Source of the DNA: Lepturacanthus savala
Lineage: Eukaryota; Chordata; Actinopteri; Scombriformes; Trichiuridae
Direction of reading: 5' to 3'
NCBI GenBank assembly: GCA_030544235.1
Contig: CM060467.1
Coordinates: forward strand, 3,573,501 to 3,637,500
Length of the DNA: 64,000 nucleotides
Shown here: piece by piece, positions 11,446 to 23,572 of the stretch
Layout: each line of letters opens with the position of its first letter
Numbering within the stretch: position 1 is the stretch's first letter
Notes under the pieces: model-generated
Seen by the model: only the letters and a program-made list of their open reading frames with translations
The model's database searches: none
Told to the model about the DNA's origin: nothing
Made by a program: the position numbers and the translations under genes

Positions 11446-11689
11446 GTCCCCCATCTGTGCTGCAGGGATCTCTGGTCTTTGCTGCATTCATCCCTCACTC
11501 AGACTAGATCAAACAGATGTCGCCAAGGCGATGGGGAGCGGCAGATCGCCGTGGTGACCAACCGGTGGCAGGTTGAAGGTGTCTCCGCCCCCGGCGACAA
11601 GCAGATGGAAGCTGAGGTCATTATCTGATGCCGCTCCCCCATTACCCCCCCCAACCACCACCAGCACCATTACTGCATCACAGCAAATT

Positions 11690-11800
11690 TTATATTATAG
11701 TATTACCATTATAGTATATTATAGTTTGTTTCTATTAATGCTAAAAAACCTTTAAAAATAAAAGGTTTTAACACTAGAACTGCTAACAGAACTGCTAGTA
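11690..11800. mobile_element. MITE family 3 copy (TTCTAGTGTTAA ends)
   Basis: TATAGTATATTATAG, TTTCTATTAATGCTAAAAA, CCTTTAAAAATAAAAGG, TTTTAACACTAGAACTGCTA in order. The same order recurs at 17285. The signature end is TTAACACTAGAACTGCTA or its complement. Confidence 0.62.
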
Positions 11801-11960
11801 GTAGTACAGGACCTGGTCCTGGTCTGAGGGGTGCATGTGGTGTTGCCCCCCCCAAAAAATCTTTGTAAACACAAATATTTGTTATTAAAGAAATGTTAAA
11901 ATTAACACACAACACAAGCACTGCTAAATGTGTAACATGTAACATATTTCATGTTAAAGT

Positions 11961-12527
11961 AAAGAATAAAGTAGCAGCTAAACCGCTAATGTCTTAGCGT
12001 GAGGAATACAGTAGCAGCTAAACCACTAATGTCTTAGTGTATAGAATAAAGTCATAGCTAAACCGCTAATGTCTTAGCGTAAGGAATACAGTAGTGGATG
12101 AACGGCTAACGTTTTAGCATAAGGGATAAAGTAGCAGCTAAACTGCTAACGTTTTAGCATGAAGAATACAGTAGGAGCTAAACCACTAATGTCTTAGTGT
12201 ATAGAATAAAGTCGTAGCTAAACCGCTAATTTCTTAGCGTAAGGAATACAGTAGTGGATGAACAGCTAACGTTTTAGCATAAGGAATAAAGTAGCAGCTA
12301 AACTGCTAATGTTTTAGCATGAAGAATACAGTAGGAGCTAAACTGCTAATGTTTTAGCATGAAGAATACAGTAGGAGCTAAACCACTAATGTCTTAGCGT
12401 GAGGAATGAAGTATCAACTAAACCGCTAACATCTTAGTGTATAAAATAAAGTAGAAGCTAAACCGCTAATGTCTTCGAATGAGAAATACAGTAGCAGCTA
12501 AACTGCTAATGTGTTAATGTGTAGCTT
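11961..12527. repeat. 41-bp minisatellite (AGCTAAACCGCTAATGTCTT)
   Basis: About 13-14 units of 41 bp, each with AGCTAAACCGCTAATGTCTTAG, then CGTGAGGAATACAGTAGC. Units carry the inverted pair CTAA...TTAG. Unit variants recur in blocks, indicating multi-unit duplication. Confidence 0.95.
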
Positions 12528-13070
12528 TTAGAGATAATGATGTTTGGAATAACTTTTTCCAAAAAGAAGGATCCACACCATCGTACCATGAGCAGCTGAA
12601 TCTGAACAGACTCTGAGACGCTGCTTGTTTTATAGCTAGATGCTAACACCTTATTAAATACTTTACACACACAAACACATTAAGACTTTAAGCTGTTTGT
12701 TCTGCTGTCAGTTAAACTAATTATCAGCCTCCTCTGTGGACTCTAAACGTTTCCTTGTTTGTTTTGCTCCAACGAGCTCGACCCTGATATAAATGATGGA
12801 AAACATGAACCCAACGGTCTCTCTAGCCACGATAGAGACAAGGTCCTCATAACCCACAAAGAAAAGAAGGAAAAAAACACCAAAAAATCACAGTGATAAG
12901 TGACCGTTCAACAACAACAACAAAAACCCAGACAAGAACTACTAGAGAGAGAAAGTATGACAGCAGCTTTGTTATTTATTATTATATTTTTATTATTATA
13001 TTCCCTCCACCAGTAGGCTTCATAATAACCTGAGCAGCAGAATGGAGGACGTGTTTCAGCCATGGTTTAT
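12528..13070. other. Intergenic stretch, nothing recognised
   Basis: Single-copy looking, AT-rich sequence between two minisatellites. No coding, RNA or transposon signal was recognised on either strand. Confidence 0.5.
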
Positions 13071-14386
13071 CCATGTTGAATATATGTTAAATATATGTTG
13101 AATTCATGTTGAATATATGTTAAATATATGTTGAATTCATGTTGAATATATGTTAAATATATGTTGAATTCATATTGAATCCATGTTGAATATATGTTGA
13201 ATTCATGTTGAATATATGTTGAATTCGTGTTGAATATATGTTGAATTCATGTTGAATACATGTTGAATTCATATTGAATATATGTTGAATTCATGTTGAA
13301 TATATGTTGAATTCGTGTTGAATATATGTTGAATTCATGTTGAATATATGTTGAATTCATATTGAATATATGTTGAATTCATGTTGAATATATGTTGAAT
13401 TCGTGTTGGATCCATGTTGAGTTCATGTTGAATATATGTTGAATTCATGTTGAATATATGTTGAATCCATGTTAAATTCATGTTGAATTCATGTTGAATC
13501 CATGTTGAATATATGTTGAATTCATGTTGAATATATGTTGAATTCATGTTGAATTTATGTTGAATATATGTTGAACTCATGTTGAATATATGTTGAATTC
13601 ATGTTGAATTCATGTTGAATATATATTGAATCCATGTTGAATCCATGTTGAATATATGTTGAATCCATGTTGAATATATGTTGAATCCATGTTGGATCCA
13701 TGTTGAATATATGTTGAATCCATGTTGGATCCATGTTGAATTCATGTTGAATTCATGTTGAATATATGTTGAATTCATGTTGAATCCATGTTGAATCCAT
13801 GTTGAATATATGTTGAATCCATGTTGGATCCATGTTGAATTCATGTTGAATTCATGTTGAATATATGTTGAATCCATGTTGGATCCATGTTGAGTTAATG
13901 TTGAATTCATGTTAAATCCATGTTTAAATCCATGTTGAAATCATGTTAAATTCATGTTGAATCCATGTTGAATTCATGTTAAATCCATGTTGAAATCATG
14001 TTGAAATCATGTTGAATTCATGTTGAATCCATGTTGAATATATGTTGAATTCCTCTTGAATTCATGTTGAAATCCATGTTGAATCCATGTTGAATTCATG
14101 TTTAATTCATGTTGAATATATGTTTAATCCATGTTGACTATATCTTGGATCCATGTTAAATCAATGTTGAATATATGTTGAATTCATGTTGAATCCATGT
14201 TGAGTTCATGTTAAATATATTTTGAATTCATGTTGAATATATGTTGAATTCATGTTGAATATATGTTGAATTCATGTTGAAACCATGTTGAATCCATGTT
14301 GAATATATGTTTAATCCATGTTGACTATATCTTGGATCCATGTTAAATCAATGTTGAATTCATGTTTCATACATGTTGAATCCGTG
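13071..14386. repeat. 13-bp minisatellite, 1.3 kb (ATGTTGAATTCAT / ATGTTGAATATAT)
   Basis: About 100 units of 13 bp alternating among ATGTTGAATTC, ATGTTGAATAT and ATGTTGAATCC types. Because 39 bp is three units, all frames repeat and give Asn/Ser/Thr/Ile-rich ORFs on the minus strand (13335-13910) that are not genes. The 3' quarter is more degenerate (TTAAAT and TTTAAT variants). Confidence 0.97.
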
Positions 14387-14743
14387 TTTACCTGCTGCAG
14401 ACAGCTGTCTGTAACAGGGTTTCCTGACCGTGGCAGCAGGGGCTGTCAGTAATTATCCCCCAAACTGCTGCAGGCTAAACTGAGCTAAACTGAGCTAATA
14501 TCACTTCCTGCTGCTGGAACCAGACACATGTTCCAGATGTGGTATTTTTTTGTGCATTTGTTGAAGTCATGGAGTGTTTTGTTTGTTTACAGCTCTGGCA
14601 TCTGAAATTTGTCTTGTTTGTTTGTTTTTCCTGGTTAAAGCAACAGCTTTTTAACAGCATGGTGAAGTGTTGCTGGTTTACGACTAAAATACCCTAAAAT
14701 AAAAGCTGCAGCCAGCTAGCGTCTGGGCACAAGCTGACATTTA

Positions 14744-15058
14744 TTAACCCTCTACTGCATTGTCTTTCTATATGACAACAATTAGCTTCATTTGGACAAA
14801 AGCCTGTGATCATAAAATCTATGTTTTTAACGTTTGGTGTGAAAGGGAGCTTTTATTTTGAAGGACATAGATTTTGACCAGGATATCCCTATTGCTCATG
14901 GACAGTGTATACAACCTAATGGAGTCCCATTAACTGACATTGCATGAAACTATGGTTACAACTTTTTCTTATGTTTTATTAAGTATATATATATTATTTA
15001 CGCCATTCACAACATGTTTTACTATGTCTAAGTAATATTTTATTCAATAGAGGGTTAA
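14744..15058 (-). mobile_element. MITE family 1, intact-ended copy (315 bp)
   Basis: Bounded by TTAA on both sides (14744-14747 and 15055-15058), with inverted ends TTAACCCTCTACTGCAT and, on the other strand, TTAACCCTCTATTGAAT. TTAA targets with CCC-starting ends are the hallmark of piggyBac-superfamily elements. No transposase is present. The interior carries the family core (GACCAGGATATCCCTATTGC). Confidence 0.82.
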
Positions 15059-16367
15059 AACTACAAAATGATCAAAGTTTAGCTGATTTTCGAGTATTTC
15101 TTTTTCTATTTAATTTCTGTGTGAAGGGCTTCAAGAGTTCAGAAAACTACTTTTAAACAAAGATTTCATAGGATGTTTTTTTCCCAACTCTGTTAGAAGG
15201 AAAATAAATATCTTAAAGAGTATTTCTAGGTGGTTAAACTTGAAAAATATGTTGATATGATGTGGGAAAATTCAAATATTGAAGTCTTTTTTAGAAGTTA
15301 ATAAATAAGACTATATACTTCACAAAATTAACTAAATTATCTCAAGATCTGTCTTAGTTTCATGAAATTTTAAACTGATTAAAGTTAAATTTAGAAGTTT
15401 CCCTCTTTTCTGGTGGAAAAATAGCATGATTATATGGTGAAATGCACTGAAAAGGCATCCGTTAGTGGACATTTATCACTTTTTGTCACCTATGGAGAAG
15501 TTTATAATGTTATGAGTAGAAAAGAGCATTAGATCTTATAAATATAAAGATAAGGAGCCACTTCTGGTAGTTATTCATAGTATTAACTCAGCTGGAAACA
15601 TGAAACCTGTGAATATCTGAAAACTGAGCTTTAAAGAGAAGCTGAAACCTGGACCATCGCAGCAGGTGTGAATAGAAGAAGGTGTGAATCTGACTGCTGT
15701 AAAACTCTGTTCTTTACTGCTATTTCACGGCAGACAGTCGTGAAATAGTAGGAAAATCACAGGTGTTAATGATATTATTTAAGATTCAAGGTCAAAGAGA
15801 CTCAGGATTCATGTGTTTCTAAAAGTCTAAAAGGTTTCAACATCTCAGTTTCTTCTTCTTTGAAGGAACAAGGAAACATTTAGATATGATGTCATGTAAA
15901 GTTGTTCTGTTATAAATAAAACAGAGCAGGTTTCTAATGGGTTTTATTTATAGAGTTTACCAGTGCTGATTGTATTATGGTGCAGACTGGTGACCAGACG
16001 GAAGCTGGGTCATTAACATAATTCCAGACTGGGAGGCACACTTCACCCCTCCCCCACCCTGCAGCATTAACCATTGAGTTGCATTGAGTTAATGGAGGCT
16101 CTGTGCATCTATTTCCATGTGAAACCTCCTGTCTGTGGCTGGGAGGACTGGTCTGGTGACAAAGCCTCAGACAGCTGATCCTGGTTCAGTTTTTGGTGCA
16201 GTCAGCAGCTGCTGGATGACCCTTCATCCTTCTATTCAACACTAGGGAACATTCAGCTGCTTTATTCCTATAAATCACATGTTATTCTGATCTATTCTCT
16301 ATCTGTAACCGGCTGGAGGATCTGTAGCTGTTTCAAAACGAAGCATCTCAGCATATTTTATCTGTCC
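15059..16367. other. Intergenic stretch, no gene seen
   Basis: AT-rich, apparently low-copy sequence between two MITE copies. It contains a short perfect inverted repeat, CTATTTCACG...CGTGAAATAG, at about 15720-15749. No coding evidence. Confidence 0.5.
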
Positions 16368-16738
16368 TTAACCCTCTATTCCTGAAATATTACTTAGACA
16401 TGGTAAAACTAAATTATATATATATATACATGGAAGAAATATAAGAAAAAGTGGTAATCATACTCTCAGGATAGTCAATGGGACTTCATTGTTAGAAAAA
16501 AACAACATCATAATTAAATGGAATGTGTATATATATAGATAGTGAATACAATTTCTTATTTGGTGAAAATTTCCCATGTCCATGTGCAAAAGTGACCTCA
16601 TTAATTGTATGTCTGTCAAAATAAAAGCCCTTTTTTCACACCTAACTGTAAAAATATTGATTATCTATCACAGCTTTTTAGAAAAATTAAGATAAATGAA
16701 TTGTCTCCATATGGCATCACAATGCAGAAGAGGGTGAA
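16368..16738 (+). mobile_element. MITE family 1 copy
   Basis: Starts TTAACCCTCTATTCCTG at 16368 and ends AATGCAGAAGAGGGTGAA at 16738, with the right TTAA mutated to TGAA. Internal segments GTGACCTCATTAATTGTATG and TGTCAAAATAAAAGCCC match the family. The GCAATAGGGATATCC core is missing from this copy. Confidence 0.75.
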
Positions 16739-17284
16739 TTCTATAAATATGATTATTTCTTGTATTCTGCTCTGACTTCCTGTTTTTCACACAATAAACT
16801 TCATTCGCTTTATTTTACTTTTCCTGAAAAAAAATTGTCATACAGTACAATAAAATATTGAATTCTTCATTAAATTCATTAAATCATCATTAGATTCAGT
16901 ACACACCTTAATCATGGAAAGACACTTAAAAAAAAACCTTGTAATATCATAATTAAATCCCAACAGGAAGTCGGCCATCTTGAATTGGTTCCACCAAAAG
17001 TGGGATTTCAGTGATTTCCACACCTCACATCTGAAGGAACCCCTCCTAGAGATTACATCATATCCACCTCAAACTTGGCCAGTATGTTCTCAAGGCACGT
17101 GTGATCATTAGTTATTAAAATCTTTTAGTGGAGTCACATGGTCTGGCCGTGGCGGCTCCACCATTTTGCACCATTCAACATGCAAATACGTTTACAAATA
17201 TCGTCATGAAAATCTATACACAGGTCAAAGGTAAGAAGCCCCTTGCATTGGGATTTTTTTAATAGTAGGAACATGAAATTCAGT

Positions 17285-17392
17285 ATTATAGTATATTATT
17301 ATACTTTGCTTCTATTAATATTAAAATCCTTTAAAAATAAAAGGTTTTAACGCTAGAACTGCTAACGGGTGTAGCGGTTCTAGTGTTAAATC
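17285..17392. mobile_element. MITE family 3 copy with head-to-head ends
   Basis: Colinear with 11690-11800, then TTTAACGCTAGAACTGCTA, the spacer ACGGG, and TGTAGCGGTTCTAGTGTTAAA. The two flanks are near-perfect reverse complements, so two element ends face each other 5 bp apart. Confidence 0.65.
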
Positions 17393-17995
17393 TTCAGCTG
17401 AATGAACTATCATTCATTTATAAAGTAGCAGGTCACGTCCAGCCAGTTCTTTTTTCTTGGATTCAACATTTTATAGGAATCCTGTTTCCTCCTGACCTGC
17501 AGGAGTAGAACCAGCAACAGGAGGAGATAACGTGGGATCAGGTACCAGCAGTTCCTGTTGATGCAGAGCAGATTACATAAGTAGATTTAAACCAGAGTAA
17601 CGGGGGTTTCATTAGCGTCACCGCGGCTATTTTTGGAGCCTCAGAAACAGACGTTCAGGGATGAAAATAGCCTCCAACGGCCCGGTTTGGGAGCTTTATT
17701 CCATTCACTCTCCTGCCTTGAGGATGGCGACAGACGGATGAATCTATCGGCCAATCACAGCGCTCCCCAGGCGGGGGAAGGAGGGAGGAGAGTGTGGGAA
17801 AAAAAGGAGTGAAGGAGGAGATGAAGTGATGAGAAGCAGCTCACAGCAGATTGTACGAATTTGATTCTGACTCCAGGAAAATAAAACTGCTATAAGTGAA
17901 TATTTCTGCATATACAGGTACTTACAGGAAAAATCATCTCAATAAAGTTTTATACCAAGTCTCATTAATATTAATGATCCTGTTCACTGATTGGA
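17393..17995. other. Intergenic stretch, possible conserved regulatory block at 17600-17830
   Basis: No gene seen. The part at 17600-17830 is higher in GC than its surroundings and contains CTATTTTTGG (MEF2/CArG-like) and CCAATCACAGCG (inverted ATTGG, CCAAT box). It looks like ordinary single-copy DNA. A regulatory role is only a guess. Confidence 0.3.
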
Positions 17996-17999
17996 TGAT

Positions 18000-18780
18000 C
18001 TGAAGGGCTGACCCATTTTACCTGAAACCACTCATAATTGATATTTAAAGATTTATAGGGTCTAAATAATTATATATTATCACATGTTGTCAATACCAAA
18101 TGATCAGAAACAGACATTAATAATAGAAATATTTGGTATTGCGTTGTTGTCTCAAGCGATTTACCAAAAAGTGATATCACCCCATCATTTAAAAAGTATA
18201 AGGCCTAAAATTAATCCTTGGGGCACACCAGATTTAATCTCATGTAGGGTAGCATGTATCCAGAAACGTTCTTTCTCTGAGATAATAACTAAACCATTGA
18301 AATATCAAGATTTATGGGGCCTAAATAATGATATTTTATCACATAATCCCAACACAAAGTGATCAGTAGCCTTTGTCCCCTTTTAATATTTTTGTTTCTG
18401 TAGTTTTTCCATCATTTAATTTGTAATATACAGTGCAGACGCATCTTATCCCGCGTTTGGTTGAGTTTGTATTTTATATTTCAGTTAAACAACACACACA
18501 CGTAATGATAAGTTATCCAAGTTTATGGTTTCGATTTAGTTTATCTGTTAATCATTTTTCTTTCCAATCAGTTATATTTTTCACATGGTCCCTGGTCAAA
18601 AGAAGGAAATGTGTTTGACTACCTGCATCATCAGCCCCTGATTGGATGATACCAATAGTGGGGGGATGGGGAATTAAATTACGTTCATTATTGCTCTTGT
18701 TTTGATATTTTTTTGGAATTTCTTTCAGAAAAGATGATGGGTTGAGTCTCAAATGATGATCATGTCTCAGTGTTACATGT
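18000..18780 (-). pseudogene. Decayed LINE reverse transcriptase fragment
   Basis: Reading the minus strand from about 18290 down, the frame gives EIKSGVPQGLILGL, the block of non-LTR reverse transcriptases normally read as SGVPQGSVLGP. It is preceded by a plausible SEKERFWIHATLH and followed by hydrophobic residues and then stops. The plus-strand ORF across it contains the mirror PWGTP, a known signature of antisense RT. The frame is interrupted, so it cannot be active. It fits the CR1/L2/Rex1-type lineage of vertebrate LINEs, but the clade cannot be fixed from this fragment. Upstream minus-strand sequence to 18780 may belong to the same element. Confidence 0.7.
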
Positions 18781-19415
18781 AGAAATTAATAACTATTAAT
18801 TTCTTTATTTGCAGGGAAGTGAATCTCCCCTACATTGTGGTAGAGTCCAGGTGGATTCCTGTTTTAAACTCCCAGCAGCAGCAGAAGGAAGTTCAGTTGA
18901 TTGTTTGGCCTCAGTCAGTGAGGATGTCATTAGTAGAGTATGCTATCGTTTGTTTAGTTATTTTCAGTTAAATTAAGTTAATCAATTCAGATCTAGGTAT
19001 ATTTGATATTTTACACTTTACTCGCAAAATTTGGCGACTTTTTGGTAAACCCAAAAAATAACCCCTACACTGTCTTATAATAAAAAAGCAGCAACTTCTT
19101 TTCAACTATTTTATGCTGTAGTTCAGTATTTAGTTGTAAAACTGATTCTGTGGATCCACATGCTGCAGATGCATGGGGGTTTCGGAGGTCTGGGGGGAAG
19201 ACTGGGAGGTCTGGGAGGGCTAAGGAGGTCTGGGAGGGCCAAGGGGGGCTGAGAGGTCTAAGGGGGGCTGTGAGTGGGTGGTAGAAACCCAATCTCCTGG
19301 TGTTGGGTGCTGCCCCCCTGAGAGAAAACCAGAGACAAGAGGCCCAGCTGTCCTCAACAATGGAGCCTGGCCCTCAGCAGCGGGATCTCAGACCCCCATT
19401 CAGACCTGATCCAGG
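18781..19415. other. Intergenic stretch with GGGGGCTGAGAGGTC-type short repeat
   Basis: Mostly unremarkable. At 19180-19275 a short G-rich tandem repeat (GAGGTCTGGGAGGGCTAAG) is present. No gene seen. Confidence 0.55.
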
Positions 19416-19560
19416 ACTCCTCCAGACCTGAGTCAGGACTCATTCAGACCTGATTCAAGAATCATTCTGACCTAATATTAGGACTCATTCTGACTTGATT
19501 CAGGACTCATTCTGACTTGATTCAGGACTCATTCTGACCTGATTCAGGACTGATCCAGGT
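19416..19560. repeat. 22-bp tandem repeat (TCAGGACTCATTCTGACTTGAT)
   Basis: Five to six units of GATTCAGGACTCATTCTGAC(C/T)T with point changes. Confidence 0.88.
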
Positions 19561-20200
19561 CCTGGGTAGTCTGCTGCTTCCAGAGAGTCCAGACTGCACT
19601 CATCTGGTCTGGTTTCTTGTAGTCTTGGTCTACATGCTCCAACACGTATGTTCACGTCAGCAGAAATTATCTAACGAGCAGGAACCAGCTGATTCCAGCA
19701 GGTCTCAGTAAAACCTCCAGAAACCAGAACCTGGACTAAACTGATCTGATGTGGATTTGCTGCTGGATCTTTGAATAAAGACGATTTACTGATGCTGCTG
19801 CAAATTCATGATTAAAACAATGGAAAAGCATCTAAATATAGAAGTTATTAAACCAGTTTAATGATTCACATTAAGCTTTATTAGATTTATTTATACTCAC
19901 TATAATGTGCATTTCATTGTGATCAATGATAATAAAGTTTTCTATTATTCTCATGATCAAACATTTCCCAGAATATCAACAACAAATTTGGACTGATTAC
20001 AGGACTAGGTCTCGACAACAGCTGTAAAAATGAGTCAGTTAATCGATTAGTCAATTAATCAATTAGTTACCGTGGATACGTGTTTTTATGATGTTGACAG
20101 TTTCCGTGGGAATTTTCCTCTTTCATTATCGTCTTTATTCCTCAACTCAAACAGCTCAGATCCACAGAGAGGCAGTAGCAGAACCTGCCCCTCCCCCACC

Positions 20201-20258
<58 letters not shown>

Positions 20259-22424
20259 GGCTTGGCCTCTTTCTCCTCTGTTTATTTTATCTCATTTTAT
20301 CTCAGTTACATCATGTTGTTCATCACTGCTTCAAACAGTCTCAGGGTTACGAAATAAAATCCTCAATAATATCTAGAGTGTAAAATAAGTGATTTTAATC
20401 TGCAGCAACACTGTTCAGAAAATCATTTGATGGTTTATGACCTAAATAAATAAATAAAACTGAGCTCAGAAACAGCTTCTATGAAGAATGATCGTTCAGT
20501 TGCATCCAGTTGCATCACATCTCGCTGCTTATTTAACATCATGAGGCTGTTCACACATTAGAAACTCAAACATTTACAAAGCGCAGCGTGACGTTATTTG
20601 ACAAAAGTTTGACAAGATGCAACAAACAGCTGTGAAATGTGATTTAATATTTGTTCTCCCACCTTAATTATATATTTCAGCTGAAGAAAATCTTCTCGCC
20701 TCTAAATACTTCTCAGGATTTGATATTTAACTTATTTAGTTTGTTGTCAAACTCTATTTCCTCATCCAGTTTGTTCTGATTCTTCAGATCTTTCTGCTTT
20801 TTATCATCATTTCTAGTCATTTTCCTCAGATCCCAGTTTATTTGCTGCAGCTGCTTTTAACCTATGAAACAAATGCAATTAAAAGCTGCTGTGATGCATT
20901 AATAATTCCTCTATTTACTCTAATGCTCACTCAGAATACTCAGTTATTTTTTTACAGATCACATGATGTTTTTTTGCTTTTCGCTGGGTCATTTCTGTGT
21001 TTTTTCCTCCTTCCTGAACCCTGTAATCTGATCACATCCATTACAGAACACACACACACATGCAGGGAAATAGAAAGTCTGCCATTGAAGTGGTGCAAAC
21101 ATGATGAAACGTCCACTTCCTGTGAGAGACAATAACAGGAAGTGGTTAACAAGGTCCCCAACGGCCTGTGATGCTGTAGCTGAGAGTCAGAGATCAGCGG
21201 GAGCCTCCCTCAGAGTTAAAATCTGTCAGGATACAACAAAAAAAAAGCAGGAAAAGGTGAAGTTCACATCTGTCTGAGACTAAAACTAAAAGGTTTTAAT
21301 GCTGAAACAGATACAGGTCACTTTCTTCCTGATCCTCCTGAATCATACGTGATTTTCAGTGGTTTTTATATTTTTTTATTTCTGGATAGTTTATAAAAAC
21401 GTTGATGTGAGCAGCTTCTTCCTCCCTCTCAGTCTGTAATTAATGTTCTGGGGGGATGTGTAAATATAGTCGCTTCGTCTTTTAGCCAATTAAACAGAAC
21501 AAAGACGGCGGGTGTCAGCAGAATCCTGGTCTCTGTGGAGCTGCAGCTTCTCCAGCTCTGACCTTCACTTCTTCTTCTTATCAGCAGCGGCTTTTGTTGC
21601 TGCAGACGAGTCATGAATCACACCCAGAACTTTCATTTTTAAATTTGTTCCTGCATATTTTACCTCCACAAACACAGGGTATCACTGACCCAGCCTGTTT
21701 GCACGTCTCTCTGCTGTCCTGATCTGTAAAAATAGAATTTTGCTGTGATTAAATACTGAATTAAATTCTTCTGTTTTTCATGAACCTTTTTAAATCATTT
21801 GAATTCATTACACATTTGTTTGGACCTTCCAGGAACCTGCATTTCCTTCAACATCGTGTTATTCCTGATGGAGAAAGAGCCAGATTCCTGCTGCCAACAC
21901 ATTATCTCATTTATTCATTCATCATTAAATAGAAGCTTAAAAACTTGTCCATGTAGAGAAGAATAAGATGTTTCTGTTAGGAAAAAAACACTAAAACCTG
22001 CAGTAAAACAACAGAAATATCATCTAAATAATAATAAAAAACATTTAGATTAAAACTCAAGCTGAAATAAACAAAATTATCAGCAAATTTAACGTGATAT
22101 TTCAGGATAATTCTACTCAACATTATATTATAGAATAACTGAGAGTTTAGATTGTTGGAATTTCACTTTGTTTCCTTATGTCTCCTATTTTGTAAATTGA
22201 AGGTTAATTAATGGAGTAAATATTATAAATTATAATCAATTTCTTTAATTAAAAAGAAAGGATACATTTGTAGGTTTTGTTATTTTTATGTAAATTTTAC
22301 TGATCTGACCCCCTGGAGATTAAATTAAACTAAATTATTATTATTATACATTATTATTATTAAAAGCTTCTATTATCTGTCTTTATGAGCTGTGAAAAAA
22401 TGAATTAATGATTATTTTATAATC
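19561..22424. other. Intergenic stretch with (CA)n, no gene seen
   Basis: AT-rich, single-copy looking DNA. It holds a (CA)n tract at 20212-20255 and a short one at 21049-21060. The open frames across it are short and have no recognised domain. Confidence 0.55.
20212..20255. repeat. (CA)n microsatellite
   Basis: About 21 uninterrupted CA units flanked by CCCCTCCCCCACCCAA. Confidence 0.97.
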
Positions 22425-22500
22425 GACCCCTGTAGCAGTTCTAGTGTTAAAGGTTTTTAATATTAATAGAAAATATTATACTAGTAGTATAATATATAGG
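22425..22500. mobile_element. MITE family 3 fragment
   Basis: CCTGTAGCAGTTCTAGTGTTAA followed by AGGTTTTTAATATTAATAG repeats the family-3 end and subterminal sequence, in opposite orientation to the copy at 11690. Confidence 0.55.
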
Positions 22501-22508
22501 CAGTGTGC

Positions 22509-22692
22509 ATGTGTGTGTGTGTGTATTTATATATATATATGTGTGTGTGTTTTTATATATGTGTGTGTGTATCATCATGTCTCCAGTAGTGATGGAGGCG
22601 GTGGTTTCTTGTTGCCACGGTGACACGGCCAGTCATCGGGTTCTGTCTCATTTGCAAACGAGACCTCAACGCCTCATTCTTACTACCCCCCC

Positions 22693-22730
<38 letters not shown>
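22509..22730. repeat. (TG)n/(TA)n and downstream (CA)n microsatellites
   Basis: A compound TG/TA tract at 22509-22570 and a CA tract at 22695-22730, about 125 bp apart in opposite sense and so able to pair. Confidence 0.93.
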
Positions 22731-22735
<5 letters not shown>

Positions 22736-22879
22736 ACCACCTCCCCCCCACCTCCTCCTCTCCAGGGAGCAGCTCCTCCTCCACCTGAGACACAAACAGC
22801 AGGAACTAGTTATGTTTTCTATTTGTTTGCTTTTCACGTTTGCCTGTGACCTGAGAAACAGATTCTAGTGAACCTGGAC

Positions 22880-23000
22880 CCCCCAGGAGGAAAAACTGGA
22901 GCAATTCAATTTAAAAGCAGCAATCTGGTGCAATTTAGGAGCAAAATCAATAAGCTATAGTTTGTCAATAATCACTATTAATGTATAATATCAGCCTCCG
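22880..23000. repeat. Single-copy relative of the 40-bp array at 53398
   Basis: CAATCTGGTGCAATTT, AAGCTATAG, CAATAATCACTATTAATG, TATAATATCAG occur here once. They occur in the same order at 53360-53430, where the last part is amplified into a tandem array. Confidence 0.75.
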
Positions 23001-23120
23001 ATTGTCAATCACTAATTAATCAGACATTTTTTTTTCTAAATGATGAACATTTTGTTTTACTGCAGATAAAATCTGATGTTTCTCATGTGATTTATATGTT
23101 AATTCTATCATTTTGCTGCA

Positions 23121-23572
23121 TTAACCCTCGAAGTCAACGCATGCTATGTAAGTCAATTGGCGAAAATTTTCCCAAATTCTGAATAAAAGACAACCTTCAT
23201 TTGTGAGACAGTGATGCTCACATGTCAATTGTCCATCAGCAATAGGGATATCCTGGTCATGTGACCTCATAAATTGTATGTCCTTCAAAATAAAAGCCCC
23301 CTTTTCACTCTTAACTGTAAAAACACAGATTTTATATCACAGCTTTTTGGAAAATGATGTGTGGATGTGACATTTCATGAATATTCCATAATCCAAGTTG
23401 TCGTCATGATATGCAAATTAGATGGATCAATTTAATCCCTACATGAACTTTGGGTCAATCTTAATATTTCTCTAATTTAGAGAAGGTCTCTGTCTCTTAT
23501 CACTTTTAATCTATAGCCTTTTGAAATTAAGATGTTTTAGAGAAAAAAAATCTCTGGCGCATAAAGGGTTAA
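23121..23572 (+). mobile_element. MITE family 1, intact-ended copy (452 bp)
   Basis: TTAA at 23121 and 23569-23572, with ends TTAACCCTCGAAG and the complement TTAACCCTTTATGCG. It contains the full core AGCAATAGGGATATCCTGG, TCATGTGACCTCATAAATTG and TATGTCCTTCAAAATAAAAG. The longer right portion (AGAAGGTCTCTGTCTCTTAT, TTTTGAAATTAAGATG) is shared with the copy at 24121 and the fragment at 53697. Confidence 0.83.

Noticed and set aside
13335..13910. Asn/Ile/Ser/Thr-rich minus-strand ORFs
   Set aside because: 13-bp minisatellite read in three frames.
18084..18362. Plus-strand 92-codon protein
   Set aside because: Its PWGTP stretch is the antisense of an RT SGVPQG block; it is the mirror of a decayed LINE on the other strand.
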